This document shows positions 36,797 through 45,631 of a DNA stretch of 64,000 bases, piece by piece. Source of the stretch: Prosthecobacter sp. Its GTDB lineage: Bacteria > Verrucomicrobiota > Verrucomicrobiia > Verrucomicrobiales > Verrucomicrobiaceae. The stretch lies in contig JAFMIR010000012.1 of NCBI GenBank assembly GCA_017853885.1, forward strand, positions 1 through 64,000, written 5' to 3'. Made by a program: the position numbers and the translations under genes. A model generated the notes under the pieces. That model searched no databases and had not been told where the DNA came from. It saw nothing but the letters and a program-made list of their open reading frames with translations. Within the stretch, counting starts at the first letter, position 1. Each line of letters opens with the position of its first letter.

Positions 36797-37845
36797 AAAC
36801 ATGTCTGAGCAGAAATGTCGAATGGCTCATGCTGAATGGATGCATGCGCGGACTGCTGGCCGCATTTGTGATGGTGCATTTGTCAGCGCCAGTCAATGCA
36901 GCTGAGCTCCGCTTCGGTGGCGCTATCCCACATGAGGTTGAGATGATTTATGAACGCGGGCTGACCTGGCTAGCATCCAAGCAGAGTGATGAGGGTGGAT
37001 GGCCGGGCGGCAATGATGGCCCCGGTGTCAACGGCATCTGCGTGATGGCGTTTCTCGCCAGTGGTGATGATCCAAACTTCGGAAAGTATGCACGCAACAT
37101 CCGCCGCGGGGTGCGGTCGATTTTGAAGTCGCAGCAAGACTCTGGCTACTTCCCGCACAGCATGTATCATCATGGCTTCGCCATGCTAGCGCTGTCGGAG
37201 GCCTATGGCGCGGTGGATGAGGCGCTGCTCTGGGAAGGTGAGAAGCCTGCACGCACGATCTCGCAGGCGCTTGATCTGGCCATACGACTGAGTGGCACTT
37301 CGCAGGGCAACAACCGCTGGGGCGGCTGGCGCTATTCGCCGGAAGCCCGCGATGCCGATACGTCCGTCACTGGCGCCATGCTCATGGGCCTGCTAGCCGC
37401 ACGAAATGCCGGCCTGAAGGTGAGTGACGAGGTGCTGGAGGCAGCGCTCGAATACATGCGCCGCAGTACGGGGAAGGACGGCAGCGTGGCCTACAGTGGT
37501 GGATTTGGCGGCATGGGCGACTCTATGAACCGCAGTGCCATCGCCACACTCGTGGCTGCCGTGGCCAAGAAGAAAGATACGTCCGAGTACAAGGCAACGC
37601 TGGAGCACATCCACACAAGGCTGGATCACCAGGAAGGTCACTATAAGGAATACTTTCGCTACTACATGGCCCAGGCCCTTTTCCAAGGAGACTACGAGGC
37701 TTGGCAAAAATGGAACGCCGCCACCGTGCGCACACTCAGCGAAACGCAGGCAGATGACGGTGGATTCGGCGATGCCTACCAGACCGGCATGTCACTGCTT
37801 GCCGTGGCTTTGAACTATCGCTTTCTCCCCATTTATGAAAGGTGA
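36793..37845 (+). CDS. Exported terpene-cyclase/prenyltransferase-fold protein
   Basis: 350 residues; the ATG at 36793 overlaps the upstream stop, and ATG 36844 is an alternative that leaves the signal peptide (about 18-36). The body is an alpha/alpha-toroid built from QW-like repeats: WLASKQSDEGGWPGG, ILKSQQDSGYF, RWGGWRYSPEA, TGKDGSVAYSGG and LSETQADDGGFG. The squalene-cyclase acid motif is reduced to D187-A-D-T-S-V, so cyclase activity is doubtful; complement-like and prenyltransferase-beta relatives are non-cyclising alternatives. Its export argues for a scaffold or carbohydrate/lipid-binding role. It overlaps the next gene by 11 bp. Confidence 0.78.
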   Translation: MKTCLSRNVEWLMLNGCMRGLLAAFVMVHLSAPVNAAELRFGGAIPHEVEMIYERGLTWLASKQSDEGGWPGGNDGPGVNGICVMAFLASGDDPNFGKYARNIRRGVRSILKSQQDSGYFPHSMYHHGFAMLALSEAYGAVDEALLWEGEKPARTISQALDLAIRLSGTSQGNNRWGGWRYSPEARDADTSVTGAMLMGLLAARNAGLKVSDEVLEAALEYMRRSTGKDGSVAYSGGFGGMGDSMNRSAIATLVAAVAKKKDTSEYKATLEHIHTRLDHQEGHYKEYFRYYMAQALFQGDYEAWQKWNAATVRTLSETQADDGGFGDAYQTGMSLLAVALNYRFLPIYER

Positions 37846-37858
37846 CATCCATGCCGCC

Positions 37859-40800
37859 ATGAGCTTGTGCCTTCTTGCTTCTGCGGCTCACGCAGCTACG
37901 CTCGAATGGAAGAATGGAGAGACCGTGGATGGCGGCATTATCAGCAGCACGGAAAAGAAGCTCATTTGGCGGGTCGAGCCGCAGCGCTTTGGTGCACCGT
38001 TGGAGCTGCGGCCCGATGTGCTCCGCTGCATCTATTTCAAAGCAGACGCTCACAAGGACTGGAGTAAGGATGAAATCACGCGTGAACCGCTCAGCATTCG
38101 CCTGGATGACGGCACGCGGCTTTTGGGTGCCCTCACGTCCTTCGACGCCACAAACGTGACGATTCAAGCGGCGCGCTTTGGCACCGTGCAGGTGGCCCGC
38201 TCGGCGATCACAAGCCTGCAACGCATGTCCGGCCAAGGATTGCTCATCGCGGGACCCGGCGGACGAAACGGATGGAAGCCGGACAACGAGACGAAAAAAG
38301 AGCTCTGGCGCCATGTGCCAACTGGTTACATCAGCCAGATTGGCTGGAACCATGCCGCACGGTTCGAGATGAAACTGCCTCAGCGTGTTGAGCTGCGCGT
38401 GCGCCTACGCTCGCAGCAACGGCCCGACTTCAAGCTAGAGCTCACCTCCGAGGACAAGCAGCGCTGCGTCATCGAGACTTGGGATGACGAGATCGTGCTA
38501 CACGAAAGCGACTTCAGTGTCCTCAACACGCTCGCTGAAGACCAGCGCAGTGTGACTCTCAGCCTTTTTTGGGATCGCCCGTCAGGTTGGTGCTCGCTTT
38601 TCGATGGTAGCGGCAAAAGACTGACGGATGCAAAAATACCGCCTGTGGAGTCCAAAGAAGTGAAAATGCTGCAAGGCGGCCAAAATCCGCCGCCTCAGGG
38701 CGGCGGCATCATCGGTGCCCTTGCCGGAATCGTGCAAATGAAGATGGCCAATGCTCGACCGGCCAAAGCGAAAACAGAAAACGCCGTTTTCCCTGGTCTC
38801 ACGCTCAAAAATAAAGGCCAAGACCTCACGATTCATGAACTGATGCTGCGAGAATGGAATGGCAGGTTGCCGGACGAGATCACCGAAGTTGTTCCGCGCG
38901 TTGAATTGCTGGATGGACGTGTGCTCAAAGGCAGCATTGTCAAAGCAGATGCAAAGACCTTCACCGTTCACAGTGGCGAAAGTGAGGCCGCCTTGCCTTG
39001 GAGCCAGCTGTCCACCGCACATCTTGCAAACGACAACCTCACCGGCACGTGGTTCACCAAACCGCAGATCTCACTTAGCTACACGGATGGCATGTGGGTA
39101 CGTGGTGATCTGGTATCGATGACACAAGACCACGTGGAACTTCGAACCGCCTTTGCCGTGAAGCCCGTGACCTTCCAATTGAAAGGCGCCATGCGCCTCG
39201 AGATTCGCGTGGCACCACCTGAAGGCGCTCCCAAGACAGCGCCGCTGGCCGAATTCGGGAGATTGACGGTCGGGGACAAAACGCTGCATGGAACGATGGA
39301 AGCCGATGGTGCCCCCATGCCACGCTGGAAACCCATTGGAGCCTTGAACTCCGTCTCTGTGCTGCCGACGCCAGATCTGGAAATCCACCGCGTCGTCTCT
39401 AAGCCGGACAAGCTACGCGCCGAGGCGCTGTGCTATTTTAAAAACGGTGATATTTTGCCCTGTAACCTTCACGCCATGGATGAGCGGCGTCTCGACATCG
39501 AATCGCCCTTGTGCGGCACCCGATCATTCAAGCCTGAGGAAATGCATGCTGTGCATTTCTCCGGCGAGCCGCTGAACGCCTCCGGTTTTAAGGACAAAGG
39601 CTGGCGCAGCATTCGTGGCACGAAGCAGCAGGTATCCTTCGCCGATCAGCATGCTGAGATCAAGCCCGGTGGATCCATAGCGCATCCGACGTTCTCCCAA
39701 GTGAGTGAGATGAGCTTTCGCCTCGAAGGCAACGGGTTCACCGCTGTCCGCGTGCGTCTTTTCACCAATGGCACCGATCCCACAAGCAGGAGCCTGAACC
39801 TGCTTTTTGGCCAAATGAGCAATGAAACCATCTTTGGTATCGAACGACAGCCCGACCAGATGGAAGATCAAAACCGCGTTGCATCGCCGCGCAGCGTGCC
39901 AGTACGCCTCATTCTCAAGGATCGTTTGGTAGAAGTCTTCATCAATGGCGTGCCTGTTCGACAGGTCACGGTGACACCGCAGATGAAAAGTGGCGTCGGT
40001 CTCATCATCGAGCCATTCAGCCTCTGGGGCAACGGAGAGCGGGAGATCAAGCTCACGCACTTCGATGCAAAGAGTGGTCCCGGTCAGATTGCCATGCCGA
40101 GCGTCGATCCCAAGGCCCGCGAACAAGCGCTGCTCATCCCGCGCTTCCGGCGCGATTCGCCCCCCCAACATGTGCTCATCGCTGGAAACGGCGACCTGCT
40201 CCGCGGTGTGATTGAGGCTGCTACGAGCCAGCACTTTGCCGTGCGCAGCGCCCTCGAAACCATTCGAGTGCCCGCTGACCGCGTGAGTGCCGTCATCTGG
40301 CTCGAAAAGCCAGATGCGAAACCGGCAGAGGCACCACCGCTTAGCACACACACACTTCTCCTGAGCAATGGCGGGCGCGTTGCGCTCAACGTAACTCGTT
40401 TTGAGCCTGACGCCGCGATCGGAAACGCCCCGCGGCTTGGAGAAGTGAAAGTGCCGATGAATCAAATCGTCACCATGCGCACTACACCACCAGAGGAGAA
40501 CGCCCTGCTGCGCAGCTTCCGTGAGTGGAGACTCGCCTACGCACCCGAGCCGGTTCTGCCGGAAACCGGCGGTGAAAAATCACCTATGGTCACGCAAGAA
40601 GCCCCCACTTTCATGCTGCCGCTACTCGCAGGCGGTGAGTTTGATCTCGCCAAGCAAAGGGGCAAGGTCGTCGTGCTGGACTTCTGGGCCACCTGGTGTG
40701 GCCCCTGCGTGAAATCTCTGCCGGACATGATCGAGAAGATGTCTGCGTTTGACCCACAGAAAGTCCGCTTCATCACCGTGAATCAGGCGGAGCCTGCGGA

Positions 40801-41008
40801 TCAAGTGAAGAACTTCCTCGAAACTCGGGGTTGGAAAATGGAGGTGGCTCTCGATGGCTTCCAGCGGGTGGGGCAGCAATTCAAAGTCGAAGGCATTCCG
40901 CACACCGTCATTATCGATTCCTACGGCAAGGTGGCTTTTGTGAAAACTGGCTACTCTCCTGATGGCGCCGCTCATCTTGCTGACCAAGTGCGGAAACTCA
41001 TCAAATAA
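37859..41008 (+). CDS. Multi-domain exported protein: repeated small beta modules, two sandwich domains, C-terminal TlpA-like thioredoxin
   Basis: 1049 residues from the ATG at 37859 (MSLCLLASAAHA), chosen because a signal peptide starts there; an ATG at 37835 overlaps the upstream gene. Numbering below is from 37835. At least eight copies of a roughly 45-residue beta module of the form N/DG-x-LxG-xL-x-V/I-xxI recur at about 22-68, 86-130, 355-397, 413-456, 475-515, 530-576, 779-823 and 839-881. Two concanavalin/LamG-like regions lie at about 140-345 and 585-745. The C-terminus (about 920-1057) is a TlpA/ResA thioredoxin domain with W954-C-G-P-C958 and cis-Pro in GIPHTV. It probably acts on or senses thiols in the periplasm, but the repeats are unassigned. 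Confidence 0.8.
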   Translation: MSLCLLASAAHAATLEWKNGETVDGGIISSTEKKLIWRVEPQRFGAPLELRPDVLRCIYFKADAHKDWSKDEITREPLSIRLDDGTRLLGALTSFDATNVTIQAARFGTVQVARSAITSLQRMSGQGLLIAGPGGRNGWKPDNETKKELWRHVPTGYISQIGWNHAARFEMKLPQRVELRVRLRSQQRPDFKLELTSEDKQRCVIETWDDEIVLHESDFSVLNTLAEDQRSVTLSLFWDRPSGWCSLFDGSGKRLTDAKIPPVESKEVKMLQGGQNPPPQGGGIIGALAGIVQMKMANARPAKAKTENAVFPGLTLKNKGQDLTIHELMLREWNGRLPDEITEVVPRVELLDGRVLKGSIVKADAKTFTVHSGESEAALPWSQLSTAHLANDNLTGTWFTKPQISLSYTDGMWVRGDLVSMTQDHVELRTAFAVKPVTFQLKGAMRLEIRVAPPEGAPKTAPLAEFGRLTVGDKTLHGTMEADGAPMPRWKPIGALNSVSVLPTPDLEIHRVVSKPDKLRAEALCYFKNGDILPCNLHAMDERRLDIESPLCGTRSFKPEEMHAVHFSGEPLNASGFKDKGWRSIRGTKQQVSFADQHAEIKPGGSIAHPTFSQVSEMSFRLEGNGFTAVRVRLFTNGTDPTSRSLNLLFGQMSNETIFGIERQPDQMEDQNRVASPRSVPVRLILKDRLVEVFINGVPVRQVTVTPQMKSGVGLIIEPFSLWGNGEREIKLTHFDAKSGPGQIAMPSVDPKAREQALLIPRFRRDSPPQHVLIAGNGDLLRGVIEAATSQHFAVRSALETIRVPADRVSAVIWLEKPDAKPAEAPPLSTHTLLLSNGGRVALNVTRFEPDAAIGNAPRLGEVKVPMNQIVTMRTTPPEENALLRSFREWRLAYAPEPVLPETGGEKSPMVTQEAPTFMLPLLAGGEFDLAKQRGKVVVLDFWATWCGPCVKSLPDMIEKMSAFDPQKVRFITVNQAEPADQVKNFLETRGWKMEVALDGFQRVGQQFKVEGIPHTVIIDSYGKVAFVKTGYSPDGAAHLADQVRKLIK

Positions 41009-41162
41009 ACAGGCTCTCAAGATATATGTCTTTGAAACAAGACCGGGACCAATCCGCATCCGTGGTAAAAATCAGCGGATAGGACAGCGCCGAATCCATC
41101 TGTTCCCTGATAGAACCAATCACTGAGCAGAAATCTCAATATCCAACGACGTTTATTTCTTC
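41009..41162. other. Intergenic gap inside the plus-strand block
   Basis: 154 bp between the TlpA-like fusion and the cytochrome gene. A short imperfect TCCGC/GCGGA pairing near 41055-41082 is not followed by T residues. No terminator is evident, so cotranscription of both blocks remains possible. Confidence 0.3.
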
Positions 41163-44150
41163 ATGAAGCAGCTCTTCTCAGCCTTTTTACTTGTTTCCAC
41201 CCCTCTTTTTGCTGCGCTCGACTTCAATCGTGATGTGCGCCCTGTGCTCGCACAACAATGCTTCACCTGCCACGGCATGGACGACCACGGTCGCAAAGGT
41301 AAGCTGCGGCTTGATTTGAGCGAATCCGCCTACGGCAAAGGCAAATCCGGCGAGATCGCCATCGTCCCCGGCAAGCCGGATGCCAGCGAAGTCGTGAATC
41401 GTATCCTCTCCACCGACGAGGACGAGGTCATGCCGCCACCGCACACGAAGAAAGTGCTCTCCGACAAGGAGAAGAGCATTTTGAAGCAATGGATTGCCGA
41501 AGGAGCAAAGTATGAGGCACATTGGGCTTATTCGCCACCGAAACCTTCGAAGAACCCGAAGGCCAGCATCGATCATTTCATGGGTGAGCGTCTCGAAAAG
41601 GAAGGGTTGAAACCTTCCCCTGAAGCAGATCGCTACACCCTCGCACGTCGGGTGTGTCTCGATCTCACAGGGCTTCCTCCCACGCCCGCTGAAGCAGATG
41701 CCTTTGTGAATGATAAATCGCCGGAGGCTTATGAGAAGCTCGTCGATTCCCTCCTCGCCTCGAAGCAATATGGTGAACGCTGGGCACGCCGCTGGCTGGA
41801 TCTCGCACGATACGCGGATACGAACGGCTTTGAAAAAGACCGCCCGCGTCCAATCTGGCCTTACCGCGATTGGGTCGTCAAAGCCCTCAATGACGACATG
41901 CCCTTCGATCAGTTCAGCATCAAGCAGCTCGCCGGAGACATGCTCCCGAATGCCACGCCGGAAGATATCATCGCGACCGGGTTTCATCGAAACACGATGC
42001 TGAACGAAGAAGGCGGCATCGATCCGAATGAATACCGCTTTTACGCCATGGTGGATCGTGTCGGCGTGACCGGCACCGCCTGGATGGGTCTCACGCTGAA
42101 CTGCTGCCAGTGCCACACGCACAAATACGACCCCATCCTGCACACCGATTATTACAGCGTCATGGCGCTGTTGAACAACGCCGATGAACCCACCTACCAC
42201 ATCCCGACACCCGATATCGAGGTGCAGCAAAAAGCGCACTCGGCCAAAATCGCGAAGCTGAAGGCCGACTTGCCAAAAAAGTTTCCCGGAGGCGAAGCGG
42301 CGATGCAGAGCCGTTTTGCCGGCTGGATCGAAGGGGAATCAAAACGTGCCTCCAAGTGGCAGATCATCCGCCCCACAGCCATGAAGACCACCATGCCGCA
42401 TCTCGAACAGCAGGCCGATGGCTTCATCCTTGGCAGCGGCGACATCTCGAAGAGCGATGTCTATGATTTGAGTTTCAAAACGCCGATCAAGGGCGTCACC
42501 GCCATCAAACTCGAGGTCGCGAGCCATCCCAGCCTGCCGAACGACGGTCCCGGCCTCACTTACTACGAAGGTCCCATCGGCGGATTCTTCCTCAGTGAGC
42601 TTCAGGCCTTCCAAAACGGCCAACGAGTGAAGATCACGAATGCGGAAGCCACCAACGAAGAAGAAGAAGACAAGATCAACGATGCCGCTACCGCGACGAA
42701 GCTGACGAAGAAAGCTGCCCGCAAAGCTACCACAAAAAAGACCAACAACGCCATGGCCACGCTCGACGCCGAGATGTCCAGCGGCTGGCAGGTGCTAGGC
42801 GGTTACGGTCAAAGCCACGCGGCGGTGTTTCATTTCGAAAAACCCATCGATCTGACCAACGGCTTCGATTTGAAGATGCTCTTCGAGAAACACTTCGCCT
42901 GCCCACTGGGCCATTTCCGACTCTCCGTGACCACCAGCGATCACGCCGAAGCCATAGGCCATCCGTTGGAAGTCGAAAACGCACTCGCCACCAATGACCC
43001 ATCGAAGCGTGAAGCATTGATGCGCGAATTCCTCGTCACCGCGCCCGAGATGAAGCAAGCCGCCACGCCCTTGCTCGCTGCGCGTCGTCAGATGCCACGC
43101 GGACAGGCCACGTTGGCATTAAAGGAGCGCCCCTCGTCGAATCCACGTCCCACGAACCGTTACCATCGCGGCGAATACCTTCAGCCGAAGGAAACCGTGC
43201 CGCCCGCCGTGCCTGCGTTCCTGCCTTCGCTGCCAAAGAACGCACCCGCGAACCGCCTCACCTTCGCGAAGTGGCTTTTCAGCCCCGAAAACCCGCTCAC
43301 CGCCCGTGTTACGGTCAATCGTCAGTGGCAGGCGTTCTTTGGTCGCGGTCTGGTGAAGAGTTTGGAGGATTTTGGCTATCAAAGCGAGGCTCCAAGCCAT
43401 CCCGAACTGCTCGACTGGCTGGCCTTGGAGTTTGTGAAGCAAGGCTGGAGTCTGAAGAAGCTGCACAAGCTCATCGTAATGAGCGCTACCTACAAGCAGG
43501 CCAGTTCGTTAGCAGTTCGGCCATCACTCCGTTCGGACGGACAAAAGTCTGAGCCAAAAGCCGATCCTGAAAACCTGCTGCTCGCCCGTGGTTCACGCTT
43601 TCGCCTCGATGCCGAGATCATCCGCGATTCGGCGCTCAAAGCCGCAGGATTGCTCTCGCTCAAAATGGGAGGTCCGGGCGTCTATCCGCCACAGCCGGCC
43701 AGCGTCACCACCGAGGGCACTTACGGCAAAGTCGAGTGGAAAACGAGCGAAGGCGAGGATCGCTACCGCCGCAGCCTCTACACTTTCACGAAGCGAACGG
43801 CCCCCTTCGCCATGGCCACCACCTTTGACGCACCCACCGGCGAGGCATGTCTCGCCCGCCGAGATGTCTCCAACAGTCCGCTTCAAGCGCTCACGCTGCT
43901 GAATGACCAGATGTTCATGGAAGCCGCTCAAGCCATGGCCAAAGCCGTCATCGCCGAATCTACAGACGAAGATTCCCGCCTCACCAACGTCTTCCGCCGC
44001 TGTCTGACCCGGCCACCTGCAACGGATGAGCTGACCATGCTCAAAACCTTCCTCGCCAAACAACGCGCTCAAAAACTCGACGGCGAAGCGCTTTGGACTT
44101 CCTTGTGCCGAGCCATTTTGAACCTTGACGAAGCCATTACTCATCCATGA
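41163..44150 (+). CDS. Planctomycete-type cytochrome with DUF1549 and DUF1553 domains
   Basis: 995 residues with a signal peptide (about 1-18). The PSCyt1 haem site is C33-F-T-C-H37 near the N-terminus, followed by MPPPHTKKVLS. DUF1549 spans about 140-345 (YTLARRVCLDLTGLPPTPAE, ERWARRWLDLARYADTNG). DUF1553 spans about 690-965 (ENPLTARVTVNRQWQAFFG, RRDVSNSPLQALTLLNDQMF). A Lys/Thr/Ala-rich insertion lies near 515-535. The family is abundant in PVC bacteria and always sits beside a DUF1501 gene, as here, overlapping ATGA at 44147-44150. Its biochemistry is unknown, with a role in extracellular oxidation of carbohydrates often supposed. Confidence 0.92.
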   Translation: MKQLFSAFLLVSTPLFAALDFNRDVRPVLAQQCFTCHGMDDHGRKGKLRLDLSESAYGKGKSGEIAIVPGKPDASEVVNRILSTDEDEVMPPPHTKKVLSDKEKSILKQWIAEGAKYEAHWAYSPPKPSKNPKASIDHFMGERLEKEGLKPSPEADRYTLARRVCLDLTGLPPTPAEADAFVNDKSPEAYEKLVDSLLASKQYGERWARRWLDLARYADTNGFEKDRPRPIWPYRDWVVKALNDDMPFDQFSIKQLAGDMLPNATPEDIIATGFHRNTMLNEEGGIDPNEYRFYAMVDRVGVTGTAWMGLTLNCCQCHTHKYDPILHTDYYSVMALLNNADEPTYHIPTPDIEVQQKAHSAKIAKLKADLPKKFPGGEAAMQSRFAGWIEGESKRASKWQIIRPTAMKTTMPHLEQQADGFILGSGDISKSDVYDLSFKTPIKGVTAIKLEVASHPSLPNDGPGLTYYEGPIGGFFLSELQAFQNGQRVKITNAEATNEEEEDKINDAATATKLTKKAARKATTKKTNNAMATLDAEMSSGWQVLGGYGQSHAAVFHFEKPIDLTNGFDLKMLFEKHFACPLGHFRLSVTTSDHAEAIGHPLEVENALATNDPSKREALMREFLVTAPEMKQAATPLLAARRQMPRGQATLALKERPSSNPRPTNRYHRGEYLQPKETVPPAVPAFLPSLPKNAPANRLTFAKWLFSPENPLTARVTVNRQWQAFFGRGLVKSLEDFGYQSEAPSHPELLDWLALEFVKQGWSLKKLHKLIVMSATYKQASSLAVRPSLRSDGQKSEPKADPENLLLARGSRFRLDAEIIRDSALKAAGLLSLKMGGPGVYPPQPASVTTEGTYGKVEWKTSEGEDRYRRSLYTFTKRTAPFAMATTFDAPTGEACLARRDVSNSPLQALTLLNDQMFMEAAQAMAKAVIAESTDEDSRLTNVFRRCLTRPPATDELTMLKTFLAKQRAQKLDGEALWTSLCRAILNLDEAITHP

Positions 44151-45559
44151 ACGCCCCCAGCATCACCCGCAGACACTTTTTTCACGATTGCGCCGTCGGC
44201 ACAGGCAAGATCGCACTGGCTTCGTTGCTAGCAGAATCGTCGTATGGAGCGGCGAAGAGCCCGAATGGGGTCGCGTTCTCGCATTTTCAGCCGAAGGCAA
44301 AAGCGGTCATCCACATGTTCATGGCCGGCGCGCCATCGCAGCTCGAGTTGTTCGATCACAAGCCGATGCTGACGAAGTATGAAGGCAAGCCGCTGCCTCC
44401 CTCCGTGATCGGCGGGCAGCGTTATGCCTTCATCCGGCCGGACGCCGCTGTCTTGGGGCCACGCTTCAAGTTTGCGAAGCACGGGCAGTGCGGCGCGGAG
44501 ATCTCTGAGGTGCTACCGCATCTCGCGACCATCGTGGACGACATCGCCATTGTGAAGTCCTGCCGTACGACCCAGTTCAACCACGCCCCGGCGCAGATTT
44601 ACATGAACACGGGCTTCTCGCAGCCAGGACGACCCAGCATGGGTTCGTGGATTGCCTACGGCCTCGGCGCGGAGACGCGAGACCTGCCGAGCTTTGTTGT
44701 GATGAGCACCGGCAGTGGCATCAGCGGCGGCGCGGCGTGCTGGAGCAGCGGTTTCCTGCCCAGCGTGTATTCCGGCACGCGCTTCCGCAACACGGGCGAT
44801 CCCATTTTGAATGTAAGCACCCCCGAAGGTATTGCCTCCAGCACACAGAAGGACACCATCGAGCTCATCAACGCACTCAATCATCGCCGACTGAAGCTCG
44901 ATGGCGATGGCGAGACGGCTACGCGCATTGCGAACTACGAGATGGCCTACCGTCTGCAAACCTCCGCGCCAGAACTCATGGACCTCACAAAGGAAGACGA
45001 GGCAACACTGAAAATGTACGGCTGCGATCCCAAAGTGCCGTCCTTTGCCCGCGCTTGCTTGCTCGCACGGCGCATGGTCGAGCGCGGCGTGCGCTTCATC
45101 AATATCTACAACGAAGGCTGGGATGCACACAGCAACGTCGAGGGCAACGTGCGCAACAATTGCAAAAACACTGACCAAGCCAGCGCCGCGCTCATCAAAG
45201 ATCTCAAGCAGCGCGGCCTGCTCGATAGCACACTCGTCGTCTGGGGCGGCGAATTCGGTCGCACACCAATGGTCGAGGCCAGCGTGTCTCTCGGTCGCAG
45301 CATGGGCCGCGATCATCACCCGCAAGCCTTCACCATGTGGATGGCCGGCGGCGGCATTAAAGGCGGTGTCACGCTCGGCGCGACCGACGAGATGGGCTTC
45401 AACATCATCGAAGACGAAGTCCATGTGGCCGACATCCACGCCACAATCCTTCATCAGCTTGGCATGGATCACGAAAGATTGTCCTTCCGCAGCGCTGGAC
45501 TCGACTTCAAACTTACCGGCGTGGAGCCTTGCAAGGTGATCAAGCAGATCGTGATGTGA
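44147..45559 (+). CDS. DUF1501 protein with possible Tat signal
   Basis: 470 residues. The N-terminus has a twin-Arg pattern TRRHFFHDCAVG before a hydrophobic stretch. The body belongs to DUF1501, related to sulfatase/phosphatase-like alkaline-phosphatase folds: MFMAGAPSQLELFDHKP, FNHAPAQIYMNTG, LVVWGGEFGRTPM and GRDHHPQAFTMWMAGGG. It is the usual partner of the preceding cytochrome. The pair is thought to form an exported complex; the reaction is unknown. The next gene is separated by a gap of about 70 bp to its likely start. Confidence 0.92.
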   Translation: MNAPSITRRHFFHDCAVGTGKIALASLLAESSYGAAKSPNGVAFSHFQPKAKAVIHMFMAGAPSQLELFDHKPMLTKYEGKPLPPSVIGGQRYAFIRPDAAVLGPRFKFAKHGQCGAEISEVLPHLATIVDDIAIVKSCRTTQFNHAPAQIYMNTGFSQPGRPSMGSWIAYGLGAETRDLPSFVVMSTGSGISGGAACWSSGFLPSVYSGTRFRNTGDPILNVSTPEGIASSTQKDTIELINALNHRRLKLDGDGETATRIANYEMAYRLQTSAPELMDLTKEDEATLKMYGCDPKVPSFARACLLARRMVERGVRFINIYNEGWDAHSNVEGNVRNNCKNTDQASAALIKDLKQRGLLDSTLVVWGGEFGRTPMVEASVSLGRSMGRDHHPQAFTMWMAGGGIKGGVTLGATDEMGFNIIEDEVHVADIHATILHQLGMDHERLSFRSAGLDFKLTGVEPCKVIKQIVM

Positions 45560-45631
45560 TGAGTGGCTGAAATGGGATTGCTGTACTTTCCTATCTGGCG
45601 CGGCAAGATTTCCTTGGTAGCAATCAGAGAG

